From positions 19,851-83,850 of the forward strand of contig JARHYC010000026.1 of NCBI GenBank assembly GCA_029264955.1: a stretch of DNA of 64,000 bases, read 5' to 3'. Every line of letters begins with the position of its first letter. Within the stretch, counting starts at the first letter, position 1. Source of the DNA: Faecalibacterium sp. (GTDB lineage Bacteria; Bacillota; Clostridia; Oscillospirales; Ruminococcaceae). This document shows positions 26,659 to 36,969 of the stretch, one piece after another. Made by a program: the position numbers and the translations under genes. The notes below the pieces were generated by a model. The model made no database searches. It was not told the DNA's origin and saw only the letters and a list, made by a program, of their open reading frames with translations.

Positions 26659-27350
26659 TCTTCGGTACCTCCTGCGTATTCTTCACCAGCGGGAATATCA
26701 CTGACCACACGACCCTCGTCGATGGTAATGACACGCTTTTTGAAACGATGCACCAGCTCGTGTTCATGCGTAACAACGACAACGGTGATGCCTACGCTGT
26801 TGATTGCAGTAAGCAGCTCCATAATTTCGTAGCTCAGCTCTGGGTCAATATTGCCGGTTGGCTCATCTGCAATAATCAGCTGTGGGGTATGTACCAGCGC
26901 ACGCGCCAGCGCTACACGCTGCTGCTCACCACCGGACAGCTCATTCGGGTAAGACTTTTGCTTATTTTCCAGACCGACCAACCCCAGCACATACGGCACA
27001 CGGTTGCGGATGGTCTTTTCCGGCACATTGGTCACACGCATTGCGAATGCCACGTTGTCATAAGCGGTCATATTGGGAATCAGGCGGAAATCCTGAAACA
27101 CAACACCCATCTGACGGCGGAAGTACGGGACCTCTTTCCTTTTCAGTTTTGCCACATCGTGGCCTGCCACCTGCACAACGCCATCGGTGGGGATTTCTTC
27201 CCGTAGAATCATCTTCAGGAAGGTAGATTTACCTGCGCCGGAACGCCCCAGCACAAAAACGAACTCACCCTGCTCAATGTGCAGATTCATATCGTTCAGT
27301 GCTTGGATCCCGCCGGGATAAACTTTAGAAACATGGTCAAATGTGATCAT
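26655..27350 (-). CDS. ftsE: Cell division ATP-binding protein FtsE
   Basis: 231 residues. Walker A is [12 protein letters not shown] (residues 36-47), the signature is [15 protein letters not shown], and Walker B is [12 protein letters not shown], followed by [12 protein letters not shown]. The first residues, [18 protein letters not shown], match FtsE well. It forms the ATPase of the FtsEX complex. First gene of the apparent ftsE-ftsX-M23-small protein-S41 operon. Confidence 0.95.
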   Translation of the reverse strand: MITFDHVSKVYPGGIQALNDMNLHIEQGEFVFVLGRSGAGKSTFLKMILREEIPTDGVVQVAGHDVAKLKRKEVPYFRRQMGVVFQDFRLIPNMTAYDNVAFAMRVTNVPEKTIRNRVPYVLGLVGLENKQKSYPNELSGGEQQRVALARALVHTPQLIIADEPTGNIDPELSYEIMELLTAINSVGITVVVVTHEHELVHRFKKRVITIDEGRVVSDIPAGEEYAGGTEE

Positions 27351-27479
27351 GGGCTCTCCTTATCGGCTTATCTTAAAAAATGGAATCTCGTTTTCGGAAA
27401 AAGGCATAAAAAAGACGCCTTTCACACGAAAAAGCATACGAAAGGACGAACAATTTGTCAACCCACTGTATACAAAAGG

Positions 27480-27512
27480 AAAAAGCCGCCGCCCGTTTGG
27501 CGGCGGCTTTTT
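27480..27512 (-). terminator. Terminator of the CdaR/PucR-type regulator gene
   Basis: AAAAAGCCGCCGCC pairs with GGCGGCGGCTTTTT around CGTTT, about 30 bases past the stop. It separates this gene from ftsE. Confidence 0.85.
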
Positions 27513-27541
27513 GCAAAGTCAAATATTCCGTACCGCCAAAA

Positions 27542-28627
27542 TCAATACTTTGCAGGATTGTTTGCCAGATACTTCTTGACCATCAATGCCACCTTAAAGA
27601 CAATAGCGTCATCGAACTGGCGCAGATCCAGACCCGTGAGCTTCTTGATCTTTTCCAAACGGTAGACCAGCGTGTTGCGGTGTACGAACAAGCCGCGGCT
27701 GGTTTCGGATACGTTCAGATTATTCTCAAAGAAGCGCTGAATGGTGAATAGAGTCTCCTGATCCAAGCTTTCGATGCTGCCCTGACGGAATACTTCCTTC
27801 AGGAACATTTCACACAGGGTGGTAGGCAGCTGATAAATCAGACGTGCAATACCCAAATTGTCGTAGCTGACGATCTGCTGCTCGGTGTCGAACACCTTGC
27901 CGACTTCCATAGCAATCTGGGCTTCCTTAAAGCTGGTAGCCAGATCCTTTACATTAGAAATCGGTGTACCGATACCTACAACTGCCTTGATGTAATGCTC
28001 ACCGGACAGGTTATCCACGATGCTGGCAGCCAGCTTTTCCAAATCCTTATGGTCGATGCCCTTGCGAATCTCCTTGACCAGAACGGTATCGGTCTCGCTG
28101 ATATTGAAGACGAAGTCCTTCTGCTTATCCGGGAACAAGCTGTTAACCACTTCGTAAGCGGACAAATCGTTGCCGGAGGTGACACGAATGATCAACACTA
28201 CGCGGGTCACATCGGTAGCGAAGTGCAGTTCGCGTGCCTTAGCGTAAATATCGCCGGGCAGGATATTATCCAGCACCACGTTCTTGATGAAGTTTGCCTT
28301 ATCAAACTTTTCATCATGGTACTGCTTGATGCTCTGCAGGCTGATGGACAGCACTGTCGCAAAACGATCTGCCTCTTCGTCCACACCTTCTACAAACACA
28401 GCGAAATCGTTGTGCTTGGTGCCGGAGAACTGCTGGTAAGTGAATCCGTCTTTCGTAAACTTATCGCCAGCGGTCAAACGCTCAGCGACAAAACCATCAC
28501 GAACTTCACCAATCTGGTTCAGTTCAGTGCAGGAAATGACTGCGCCGGTCTCGTCCACAACACCGATTACACGGTCGATTGCATCTTTCATCTGATAGAT
28601 GACACCCTGGAACACTCTATTGGCCAT
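27542..28627 (-). CDS. CdaR/PucR-type transcriptional regulator
   Basis: 361 residues. The C-terminal 60 residues form the PucR-type helix-turn-helix: NVSETSRGLFVHRNTLVYRL followed by EKIKKLTGLDL, the classic end of CdaR/PucR regulators. The middle (about 130-290) resembles the GGDEF-like signalling domain found in this family, and the first 120 residues have a PAS-like or sensory look (VIGVVDETGAVISC). Relatives respond to sugar diacids or purine breakdown products; the ligand here is unknown and no target gene is adjacent. Terminated at 27480-27512. Confidence 0.85.
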   Translation of the reverse strand: MANRVFQGVIYQMKDAIDRVIGVVDETGAVISCTELNQIGEVRDGFVAERLTAGDKFTKDGFTYQQFSGTKHNDFAVFVEGVDEEADRFATVLSISLQSIKQYHDEKFDKANFIKNVVLDNILPGDIYAKARELHFATDVTRVVLIIRVTSGNDLSAYEVVNSLFPDKQKDFVFNISETDTVLVKEIRKGIDHKDLEKLAASIVDNLSGEHYIKAVVGIGTPISNVKDLATSFKEAQIAMEVGKVFDTEQQIVSYDNLGIARLIYQLPTTLCEMFLKEVFRQGSIESLDQETLFTIQRFFENNLNVSETSRGLFVHRNTLVYRLEKIKKLTGLDLRQFDDAIVFKVALMVKKYLANNPAKY

Positions 28628-28862
28628 ATCCGTTATACCCCTTTTTTTATTCTATTGCCCAACTACAGCCGCAGTCAGGTCATATTGAACAATTCCATTC
28701 CTATACAATCTATATTTTACACAACGGAATTGTATTTCGCAACATATTTTCACAAAAAGATGCGGAAATTCTTGTATAAATTTTATGTTAAGGGATAAAA
28801 ACGTCATTTCGTCAGCGTTTCCGTTCCCTACTCTACCGCGAAAATGTGTTGTTTTTTTGTAA

Positions 28863-29597
28863 TCACGGCATTTTTTTCTGTGCAGCCTTGCGAATGATCT
28901 GCACTTCCCGCTCAGTCAGCGGTCGCCACTCGCCCGGCGCAAGATTTTTATCCAAGGCGATACCACCGATATCCTCTCGATGCAGCGTATTTACGCCTAC
29001 ACCATACACGCCGAACATCCGCTTAATCTGATGATATACACCCTGACGCAGCTGCACACGCACCAAAAATCCGTCCTCAGAAAGCGCCTTTACGCTAGCA
29101 GGTTCCATTGTTTGCCCGTCTGCCAGTATCACACCGGTTTCAAATCCCTGTATCATCTCTGCAGTCAACGGTGTATCAATGCCTACCACATAAGTTTTTG
29201 GCACATGATGTTTTGGATGCAGAATTTCATGGGCAAATGCGCCATCGTCTGTAATCAGCACAAAACCTGTACTTGTCTTGTCCAAACGACCTGCCGGGAA
29301 CAATTCACGCCTTGGGAATTGTTCTGCCACCAAATCCACAACCGTTTTGTCACGCGGGTCACGGCTGGCGGAAACGATACCTTCCGGTTTATTCAGCATC
29401 AGGTAAACATATTCTGCAGCAGCTGTAACGCCTTTACCGTTTACAGTAACCTCCTGTGCCGGAGAAACTTTGGTATCACCTTTTTTGCACACCACACCAT
29501 CCACAACGACCCGCCCTTTTGATAAAAGCTCTTTTGCCTGGCTACGGGTAATCGCTAATGCCTGGGTCAAAAATTTATCCAGACGAACCATTTCCAT
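28863..29597 (-). CDS. RsuA-family 16S rRNA pseudouridine synthase
   Basis: 244 residues. An S4 RNA-binding domain occupies residues 1-60 (RLDKFLTQAL, RSQAKELLSKGRVVVDG). The catalytic domain has YLMLNKPEG and the active-site motif GRLDKTSTG with Asp106, then KTYVV and the GVYHQIKRMF segment typical of the RsuA group. It isomerises a uridine of small-subunit rRNA. RBS: AAGGGAGA about ten bases before the ATG. It lies between two long intergenic stretches and appears to be transcribed alone; 28628-28862 shows only A+T-rich sequence. Confidence 0.92.
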   Translation of the reverse strand: MEMVRLDKFLTQALAITRSQAKELLSKGRVVVDGVVCKKGDTKVSPAQEVTVNGKGVTAAAEYVYLMLNKPEGIVSASRDPRDKTVVDLVAEQFPRRELFPAGRLDKTSTGFVLITDDGAFAHEILHPKHHVPKTYVVGIDTPLTAEMIQGFETGVILADGQTMEPASVKALSEDGFLVRVQLRQGVYHQIKRMFGVYGVGVNTLHREDIGGIALDKNLAPGEWRPLTEREVQIIRKAAQKKMP

Positions 29598-29744
29598 ATG
29601 GTTTTCTCTCCCTTAAAAGCACCGATTTACGACACTCCAAATCATTGCAGCCGTATGCTTTGAAATCTTTTCTATTTTACCAGAAAGCAGGTCAGTTTTC
29701 CACCGCCTTCTATTTTTCTGTGGAAATGATTGACGATTGAGCAG

Positions 29745-29786
29745 AAAAAAGGGCGAACCGCCAAATTTGCGATGCGCCCTTTTTTT
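29745..29786 (-). terminator. Terminator of the purine operon
   Basis: AAAAAAGGGCG pairs with CGCCCTTTTTTT around an 18-base loop, some 25 bases past the purL stop. Confidence 0.7.
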
Positions 29787-29811
29787 ATTCTATCCGAATT
29801 CGGTATACAGA

Positions 29812-32800
29812 TTACAGCTTGAAGTACTCTACGCCAGCCTCAAACAGCGGCTGGTACTTGTTGCCGGGAACATTCTTGTACAACATGTCAGCACTGCGCT
29901 CGGAGTGCCCCATCTTACCAAAGACACGGCCGTCCGGGCTGGTGATGCCCTCGATTGCCATTACACTGCCATTGGGATTGAAGCGGCGATCCATAGTGGG
30001 CGCACCGTTCAGATCAACGTACTGGGTAGCAATCTGACCATTCAGAACCAGCTTAGCCAGCAGCTCATCGTTTGCCACAAAGCGGCCCTCGCCGTGGCTA
30101 ATTGCAACGGTGTGCTCCTCGCCCAGCTCACACTTGGACAACCAGGGGCTGCCGTTGGATGCAATACGGGTGCGAACCAGCATACTCTGGTGGCGACCGA
30201 TGGTATTAAAGGTCAGAGTTGCGTCATCCTCCGTGATGGGGCGGATATCACCGTAAGGAACCAGGCCCAGCTTAATCAGTGCCTGGAAACCATTACAGAT
30301 ACCCATCATCAAACCGTCACGCTGCTGCAGCAGGCGGCGAACTGCTTCGGTAACTGCGGGATTGCGGAAGAAGCTTGCGATGAACTTTGCACTGCCGTCC
30401 GGCTCGTCGCCGCCGGAGAACCCACCGGGCAGCATCACAATCTGGCTTTCGTCGATTGCCTTGACCAGCGCTTCGCAGCTCTCTGCAACAGCTGCTGGAG
30501 TCAGGTTGTTGACAACCAGAATCTTTGCGTCAGCACCGGCACGGCGGTAAGCGCGAGCTGTGTCGTATTCGCAGTTGGTGCCGGGGAATACCGGGATGAT
30601 GACCTTGGGCTTTGCGATACCGATGTGAGGCGCAGCCGGTGCATCCAGTGCGCCGTTTAGCTTCTGCACGGTAGCGCCCTGCTTGCGGTACGGGAACACA
30701 GGCTCCAGCTTGCTTTCCCACAGCTCCTGCAGAGCAGCGCTGTCCAGCTCTTCGCCGCAAGCGGTGAAGGTGTAGCTCTCAGCGGTCTTACCCAGAACAC
30801 GACCCATGCTGATACCGTCAGCCAGTTCTACAACAAAGCTGCCGTACATCGGGCGGAACAGTTCTTCCATCTCGACGCTTGTATCTGCTGTGAAACCAAT
30901 CTGGTTGCCCAGCCCCATCTTGAACAGAGCTTCTGCAATGCCGCCAAAGCCAACGCTGGATACAGAACAAACTACGCCGTCACGAATCAGCTTTTCGATG
31001 GTCTCATAGACCTTCTTCTGGCTTTCCAGATCCGGCACCAGACCATCTGCATAGTCAGGGCTGAACAAGCAAACGGTGCTGCCCTTGTGCTGGAATGCAG
31101 CGGTGGTCACATACTGGGTCTTGCCCACAGCGGTAGCAAAGCTGACCAGCGTGGGGGGGACATCCAGACCTTCAAAGCTGCCGGACATACTATCCTTGCC
31201 GCCGATGGAGCCAACGCCCAGACCAATCTGTGCGTCCAGCGCACCCAGCAGAGCTGCCAGAGGCTTGCCCCAGCGCTCGGGGGTATCATTCAGACGCTCA
31301 AAGTATTCCTGGAAGGTCAGGTAAGCGTCCTCATAGCGGAAGCCAGATGCTACCAGCTTGGTAACACTTTCCACAACGCTGATCAGTGCGCCGCGGTACT
31401 GATCTGCGCTCATCAGATACGGATTGAAGCCCCATGCCATGCCGCTGCAGGTAGTGGTTTCTCCATCAACCGGCAGCTTTGCAACCATGGACATTTCAGG
31501 GGTCAGCTGACGCTCACCGCCGAAGGGCATCAACACGGTAGCTGCACCGATGGTGGAGTCGAACCGCTCAGACAGGCCCTTCTGGCTGCAAACATTCAGA
31601 TCGCTGACCATGTTGTTCATCTTTTCGCCAAAGCTTTCGCCTGCCCACTGGGGCTGCCAAGTGGTGCCGCGCAGAACATGGACATTCTGGTGCTTTTCTG
31701 CACCGTTGGAGTTCAGAAATTCACGGCTGATATTGACGATGGACTTGCCGTTCCAGTCCATAACCAGACGAGCCTGCTCGGTAACATTTGCCACCGGGGT
31801 AGCCTCCAGGTTTTCTTCGTGTGCGATAGCGATGAAAGCATCTACATCCTCGGGAGCCAGTGCAACAGCCATACGCTCCTGGCTTTCGGAAATTGCCAGC
31901 TCGGTGCCATCCAGACCGTCATACTTCTTGGTGACCTTGTTCAGATCAATGTGCAGACCATCTGCCAGCTCACCGATTGCAACGGAAACACCGCCTGCAC
32001 CGAAATCGTTGCAGCGCTTGATCATTTCGCAGGCATCTTTGCGGCGGAACAGACGCTGCAGCTTGCGCTCGACAGGAGCGTTGCCCTTCTGCACTTCTGC
32101 ACCGCAGGTTTCCAGACTCTCCAGCTTGTGTGCCTTGGAAGAACCAGTTGCACCACCGATGCCATCACGACCGGTACGGCCGCCCAACAGAACAATCACA
32201 TCACCGGGTGCGGGGCACTCACGGCGGACGTGGTCAGCTGGGGTAGCACCAACAACAGCGCCGATTTCCATGCGCTTTGCCACATAGCCGGGGTGATACA
32301 GCTCATTGACCTGACCAGTAGCCAGACCGATCTGGTTGCCGTAGCTGGAGTAACCAGCAGCCGCAGTGGTAACCAACTTGCGCTGGGGCAGCTTGCCCTC
32401 CAAAGTCTCGGAAACAGGAACCAGCGGATCACCTGCGCCCGTCACACGCATTGCCTGATACACATAGCTGCGGCCGGACAGGGGGTCTCGGATTGCACCG
32501 CCGATGCAGGTAGCTGCACCGCCGAAGGGCTCGATTTCGGTGGGGTGGTTGTGGGTTTCGTTCTTGAACAGGAACAGCCAATCCTGGTCTTCGCCGTCTA
32601 CGTCGCACTTGATCTTGACAGTGCAGGCATTGATTTCCTCGGACTCATCCAGATTCTTCAGGATGCCGCGTGCCTTCAGCGCCTTTGCACCGATAGTGCC
32701 CATATCCATCATGCAGCGGGGCTTGTTCTCGCGGCCCAGCTCGGTGCGCAGAGCCATGTAACGCTCAAAAGCAGCCTGCACAACTTCGTCGTCGATCTGC

Positions 32801-33501
32801 ACATCATCCAGGATCGTACCGAAGGTGGTGTGGCGGCAGTGATCGGACCAGTAGGTGTCGATCATCTTGATTTCGGTAATGGTGGGGTCACGCTGCTCTT
32901 CGCGGAAGTACTTCTGGCAGAATGCGATGTCGCCATCGTCCATAGCCAGCCCTTGCTCGCGGCGGAACTTGCTCAGACCTTCTGCATCCAACTCATTGAA
33001 GCCGCCCAGCACAGCAACCTCGGTGGGTACTGCATATTCCATCTTCAGGGTTGCCTTTTCTTCCAGGCTTGCTTCACGTGCTTCCACAGGGTTGATGACA
33101 TACTTCTTGATGGCCGCCAGTTCCTCGTCTGTCAGCGCGCCTTCCAGCAGGTAAACGCGTGCAGAACGCACCAGCGGGCGGTCGCCCTGGCTGATGAGCT
33201 GAATGCACTCAGAAGCGGAGTCTGCGCGCTGATCAAACTGACCAGGCAAATATTCCACAGCAAATGCCACGCCGTCCTGTGCCGGAATCTGGCTGTAAAT
33301 GAAATCCACCGGCGGCTCGCTGAACACGGTGGTGCTGCACTGAGTGAACAGCTCAGAGGAGATACCCTCCACATCATAGCGGTTCAGCAGGCGCAGGCTG
33401 GTCAGATGCTCAATGCCCAGCAGGCTGATGAGTTCTTCCTGCAGACCTTTTGCTTCGCCGTCAAAGCCGGGTTTCTTTTCCACATAAATACGATACACCA
33501 T
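29812..33501 (-). CDS. purL: Phosphoribosylformylglycinamidine synthase, single-chain
   Basis: 1229 residues, with synthetase and glutaminase domains in one chain as in the large PurL of many Clostridia. The first 150 residues form the PurS-like part. The synthetase region has SDHCRHTTF, KNETHNHPTEIEPFGGAATC and GGRTGRDGIGGATGSS. The C-terminal amidotransferase starts around PVFPGTNCEYDTARAY and has the nucleophile in MGICNGFQ and a His in FGKMGHSER. It converts FGAR, glutamine and ATP to FGAM, step four of IMP synthesis. Last gene of the purine operon, 21 bases after purD. Confidence 0.97.
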   Translation of the reverse strand: MVYRIYVEKKPGFDGEAKGLQEELISLLGIEHLTSLRLLNRYDVEGISSELFTQCSTTVFSEPPVDFIYSQIPAQDGVAFAVEYLPGQFDQRADSASECIQLISQGDRPLVRSARVYLLEGALTDEELAAIKKYVINPVEAREASLEEKATLKMEYAVPTEVAVLGGFNELDAEGLSKFRREQGLAMDDGDIAFCQKYFREEQRDPTITEIKMIDTYWSDHCRHTTFGTILDDVQIDDEVVQAAFERYMALRTELGRENKPRCMMDMGTIGAKALKARGILKNLDESEEINACTVKIKCDVDGEDQDWLFLFKNETHNHPTEIEPFGGAATCIGGAIRDPLSGRSYVYQAMRVTGAGDPLVPVSETLEGKLPQRKLVTTAAAGYSSYGNQIGLATGQVNELYHPGYVAKRMEIGAVVGATPADHVRRECPAPGDVIVLLGGRTGRDGIGGATGSSKAHKLESLETCGAEVQKGNAPVERKLQRLFRRKDACEMIKRCNDFGAGGVSVAIGELADGLHIDLNKVTKKYDGLDGTELAISESQERMAVALAPEDVDAFIAIAHEENLEATPVANVTEQARLVMDWNGKSIVNISREFLNSNGAEKHQNVHVLRGTTWQPQWAGESFGEKMNNMVSDLNVCSQKGLSERFDSTIGAATVLMPFGGERQLTPEMSMVAKLPVDGETTTCSGMAWGFNPYLMSADQYRGALISVVESVTKLVASGFRYEDAYLTFQEYFERLNDTPERWGKPLAALLGALDAQIGLGVGSIGGKDSMSGSFEGLDVPPTLVSFATAVGKTQYVTTAAFQHKGSTVCLFSPDYADGLVPDLESQKKVYETIEKLIRDGVVCSVSSVGFGGIAEALFKMGLGNQIGFTADTSVEMEELFRPMYGSFVVELADGISMGRVLGKTAESYTFTACGEELDSAALQELWESKLEPVFPYRKQGATVQKLNGALDAPAAPHIGIAKPKVIIPVFPGTNCEYDTARAYRRAGADAKILVVNNLTPAAVAESCEALVKAIDESQIVMLPGGFSGGDEPDGSAKFIASFFRNPAVTEAVRRLLQQRDGLMMGICNGFQALIKLGLVPYGDIRPITEDDATLTFNTIGRHQSMLVRTRIASNGSPWLSKCELGEEHTVAISHGEGRFVANDELLAKLVLNGQIATQYVDLNGAPTMDRRFNPNGSVMAIEGITSPDGRVFGKMGHSERSADMLYKNVPGNKYQPLFEAGVEYFKL

Positions 33502-33522
33502 AATCGCACATCTCCTCCGTGT

Positions 33523-34824
33523 TTATACGTTTTGGGCTTCCAGTGCCTTCAGGGCACGGGCGCCGATGTCGGTACGCTTGTGCATTTTTTCAAAGTGAAT
33601 GGTTTCGCAGGCTTCGTATGCCTTTTTCAGTGCAGCGGGCAGATCTTCTGCCGTTGCGCTCACACCCAACACACGACCGCCAGCGGTAACCAGCTTGCCT
33701 TCCTTCTGGGCGGTACCGGAATGATACACGGTTACGCCATCCAGGGGCTGTGCTAGCTGACCATTTTCCAGACCGCTGATTTCCTTGTTCTTTTCGTAGG
33801 CAACCGGGTATCCGCCGGAAGCCAGAATTACACAGGCAGCTGCGCCGGCGGAGAACCTGACCTCTACATCTGCCAGGGTTTCATCCGTAGTAGCGCGCAT
33901 GATTTTCAGCAAATCGCTTTCCAGCAGCGGCAGAACAACCTGCGTTTCCGGGTCACCAAAACGGCAGTTGTACTCAATCACCTTGGGGCCGTCCGGGGTC
34001 AGCATCAAGCCAAAGTACAGGCAGCCGTGGAAGGGGCAGCCTTCTGCCTGCATCGCACGGATAGTGGGCAGGAAGATTTCTTCCATGCAGCGCTCTGCCA
34101 TAGCGGGAGTGTAGTAGGGGTTCGGTGCAACTGTACCCATGCCACCTGTATTCAGACCGGTATCGTTGTCACCTGCACGCTTGTGGTCCATGCTGGAAAC
34201 CATCGGCTTCAAGGTCTTGCCGTCGGTAAATGCCAGAACGGAAACTTCGGGGCCAGTCAAAAATTCTTCCACGACCACGTTGTTGCCGGATGCGCCGAAC
34301 TTCTTGTCCAGCATGATTTCACGCACGCCAGCTTCCGCTTCGGCTTCATTCTCACAAATGAGAACGCCCTTGCCCAGTGCCAGACCGTCCGCCTTGATGA
34401 CAACCGGGTACTTTCCTTGGCTGCGGATATAATCCATGACACTGGACGGATCATCAAACACTGCATAGCCTGCGGTAGGGATGCCGTATTTCTGCATCAG
34501 ATTCTTGGAGAACACCTTGGATGCTTCGATCCGGGCAGCAGCCTTGTCCGGACCAAACGCCGGAATGCCAACCTTTGCCAGTTCGTCCACCATGCCCAGC
34601 GCCAGCGGGTCGTCCTGTGCAACGACTACATAATCAAACTTTTCTTCTGCGGCAAAAGCCACCATTGCTTCTACATCAGTGGCTTTGATATCTTTGCAGA
34701 TTGCGTCGCAAGCGATACCGCCGTTGCCCGGTGCGCACCAGATCTCGGTGCAGTCAGGACTTTTTTTCAAGGCTTTGATGATGGCGTGCTCACGGCCGCC
34801 GCCACCTACAACAAGGATTTTCAT
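33523..34824 (-). CDS. purD: Phosphoribosylamine--glycine ligase
   Basis: 433 residues, ATP-grasp enzyme. It starts MKILVVGGGGREHAI and carries GPDKAAARIEASK, the ATP-grasp lid VIKADGLALGKGV, a DHKRAGDNDTGLNTGGMGT segment, and the metal site around IEYNCRFGDPETQ. It makes GAR, the second step of purine synthesis. The gene before it, only 17 bases upstream, is not a purine gene but a GT-C-like membrane protein. Confidence 0.97.
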   Translation of the reverse strand: MKILVVGGGGREHAIIKALKKSPDCTEIWCAPGNGGIACDAICKDIKATDVEAMVAFAAEEKFDYVVVAQDDPLALGMVDELAKVGIPAFGPDKAAARIEASKVFSKNLMQKYGIPTAGYAVFDDPSSVMDYIRSQGKYPVVIKADGLALGKGVLICENEAEAEAGVREIMLDKKFGASGNNVVVEEFLTGPEVSVLAFTDGKTLKPMVSSMDHKRAGDNDTGLNTGGMGTVAPNPYYTPAMAERCMEEIFLPTIRAMQAEGCPFHGCLYFGLMLTPDGPKVIEYNCRFGDPETQVVLPLLESDLLKIMRATTDETLADVEVRFSAGAAACVILASGGYPVAYEKNKEISGLENGQLAQPLDGVTVYHSGTAQKEGKLVTAGGRVLGVSATAEDLPAALKKAYEACETIHFEKMHKRTDIGARALKALEAQNV

Positions 34825-34841
34825 GTTTTTTCAGCACTCCT

Positions 34842-36941
34842 TTACGCTACTTTGTAAATAGAGATGACATCCGATTGATAGACCTGTTCGAAACAGGCAA
34901 ACTGTGCATCACTGCCCGCAGAAAGCGCATGATACACGAGATAGGTCACGCCGGTTTCCCGACAAATTTCTTTTACCTCTTCTTTGGTGGTATCCGGCGC
35001 AAAAAGACGGCACATCTGGTCGTAGCGTGTCATCACATCGCCGGCGTTATCGCCCATATTGGAGACGGCATACTTAAAGCTCTCACAATAAGCCTGCCGA
35101 CCAGAAAGTCCGGTGTACACATTGGATAATCCCTCCAGTGCAGTACCCGTGTGCATCCGATTGGTGGCAAACAAGGTATCTTCTTCCATGTTTTCTGACA
35201 GCCAGACACAGGCTTCTTCTTCCTGTGCGGTCAGCGGATAATACCGTTCGTCCGGCAAACCACCTGCCAGCTGACTTGGTGCGGTGCGCACCAGCCACAC
35301 ACAAAGCAGCAGGTTCGTTGCACAACCAACTGCCAGTAGCAACGCACATCCGACTTTTGCCATCCGTGCCAGCCAAGCCGTAACGGTACCGCGGCAAGCC
35401 GATAATTTGTACCACAGTTCCGGCAGGCGGTCCAACAAGACCAGCCCCAGACAGAACAAAGCCAGAACGAAGAAGTATAACTGGCTGGAAGAATAATGGT
35501 CAAACCAGAAAAACGCGGCCAGACCGCCCACAATGCAGGCGTGCCAAGTCAGGCGCTGTGCGCTCACTTTGCCCAGATGGAACAAATCCTGCACAGCAAC
35601 TACAACCCACACGCAGAATACTGCGGGTGCCGCCAGCAACGATTGTACCAACCAAAGTACCGGCAGAAACACCATCCACAAACCGGCGAAGCGAATTCGC
35701 AGCGCCTGCAAAATGCTGGCGAAGAAATACAGATTCAAAGTACCCGTCAGGGAGAAGGACATACTGGAGTCAGCACCTGCCGAAAAGCATAGCACATACA
35801 CCAGCCAAAAGCCCACCGGAACCAAAAAGAAAAACCGAATCATTCCAGCGGAAGCACGCCGTTTGGTGCGGGTTCCGGTAATCGCACGCACGAGAAAGGC
35901 ACAGAGCAGTGCCAGTGCCAGGATAGCAGCCTGCGGACTCTTGGCGAACACCAGCAGGTAAAAGACTGCCACCGCAGCCGCCCATAACCCAGACGGTGCA
36001 TTCCAGCTGCTTTGCTCCAAAACGGCAAAGACAGCAAAAAATGCAGCCAGCATCACAAAGGCAGTTGCCTGGCCGTTGATGTTGGAAACCACATACAACG
36101 CCATCACGTTACCAAAACGACCGGTACCGTTCGCCATTACCTTCCACAAGCTGGCGCATCCAAGCCATAGAGGCAGGCTTGCCAGCAGCAAGGGACGAAT
36201 CGAAGCATTTTCGCTCCACAGGGCTTTGCCCAGACTGTACAGGCACAAAATCATTGCCGCCACAATGGGTGCATAGCCGTAAAAGCCTACCACATCATAA
36301 GCCGGCATACGGGTCAGCATACACAGACCTGCGCCCCACAGTTCAGTCAGAAAGTGATAACTGACCGTTACGCCGTTCACGCGTAAATCCGCCATAGGGA
36401 ACCCCGCCAGAAGGCTTTCGGTGTTGCCCAGATTCCAGAAGAAATCCTGACTGGGACGTGCCACCGTGACAATTGATGGGTGCATATATCGAATCGCCCA
36501 CAGGGCGTTCAGCAAAACATAAACCGCCCCGATTACGGCTAAAACCCAGATTTCCTGATTCGGGCATTTCAGCGGGTGTTCACCTTTGTGGCGCTGCACC
36601 AGCCAAAGCACCCAGCCTGCAATCACCCACATCCACAAAAGCAGGTGCAGCTCAGTCATACTGGCCAGCAAAGTGACCAACGCAAACGCTGCACCGCCAA
36701 AGACCACATCCAATACTGGATGAATGGTTTCAGGAGCATCTTTGCAAAGCAAAACACGCAGCGCACTGCCGGGACCATACACAGCCAGTACAGCCGCCAA
36801 CCAAACCCATATCGCAGACAAAGCACTTCCACCACAGCGGGTGTACAATACCAATGCTGCAATCAAAAGACTTGCGGTGATACTGCCGCAAATCAGCGGC
36901 AGACGGGGTAGCTGCTTTTTTGTAGGCTGCGAAGCGGGCAT
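34842..36941 (-). CDS. GT-C-like polytopic membrane protein inside the purine operon
   Basis: 699 residues with about 14 hydrophobic helices and a C-terminal soluble part of about 110 residues (ERYYPLTAQEEEACVWL onward). A large outer loop carries SQDFFWNLGNTESLLAGFP and VSYHFLTELWGAGL, acidic and His residues placed as in GT-C glycosyltransferases. It is not a close relative of the WDEFSFW proteins at 2204-9782. The start ATG has TGAGGAC upstream. It lies 28 bases after purH and 17 before purD, so it must be co-transcribed with the purine genes. No link to purine synthesis is evident; the pairing may be historical or may tie glycan synthesis to nucleotide supply. Confidence 0.75.
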   Translation of the reverse strand: MPASQPTKKQLPRLPLICGSITASLLIAALVLYTRCGGSALSAIWVWLAAVLAVYGPGSALRVLLCKDAPETIHPVLDVVFGGAAFALVTLLASMTELHLLLWMWVIAGWVLWLVQRHKGEHPLKCPNQEIWVLAVIGAVYVLLNALWAIRYMHPSIVTVARPSQDFFWNLGNTESLLAGFPMADLRVNGVTVSYHFLTELWGAGLCMLTRMPAYDVVGFYGYAPIVAAMILCLYSLGKALWSENASIRPLLLASLPLWLGCASLWKVMANGTGRFGNVMALYVVSNINGQATAFVMLAAFFAVFAVLEQSSWNAPSGLWAAAVAVFYLLVFAKSPQAAILALALLCAFLVRAITGTRTKRRASAGMIRFFFLVPVGFWLVYVLCFSAGADSSMSFSLTGTLNLYFFASILQALRIRFAGLWMVFLPVLWLVQSLLAAPAVFCVWVVVAVQDLFHLGKVSAQRLTWHACIVGGLAAFFWFDHYSSSQLYFFVLALFCLGLVLLDRLPELWYKLSACRGTVTAWLARMAKVGCALLLAVGCATNLLLCVWLVRTAPSQLAGGLPDERYYPLTAQEEEACVWLSENMEEDTLFATNRMHTGTALEGLSNVYTGLSGRQAYCESFKYAVSNMGDNAGDVMTRYDQMCRLFAPDTTKEEVKEICRETGVTYLVYHALSAGSDAQFACFEQVYQSDVISIYKVA

Positions 36942-36969
36942 AGAATCAAGTCCTCATTTTTCTAAAGAA

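Noticed and set aside
29737..30660. Plus-strand open frame of 307 residues over the end of purL
   Set aside because: It starts within the purine-operon terminator and is a shadow of purL.
31087..33756. 889-residue open frame antisense to purL
   Set aside because: A coding shadow caused by the codon bias of purL; it shows no family motif.
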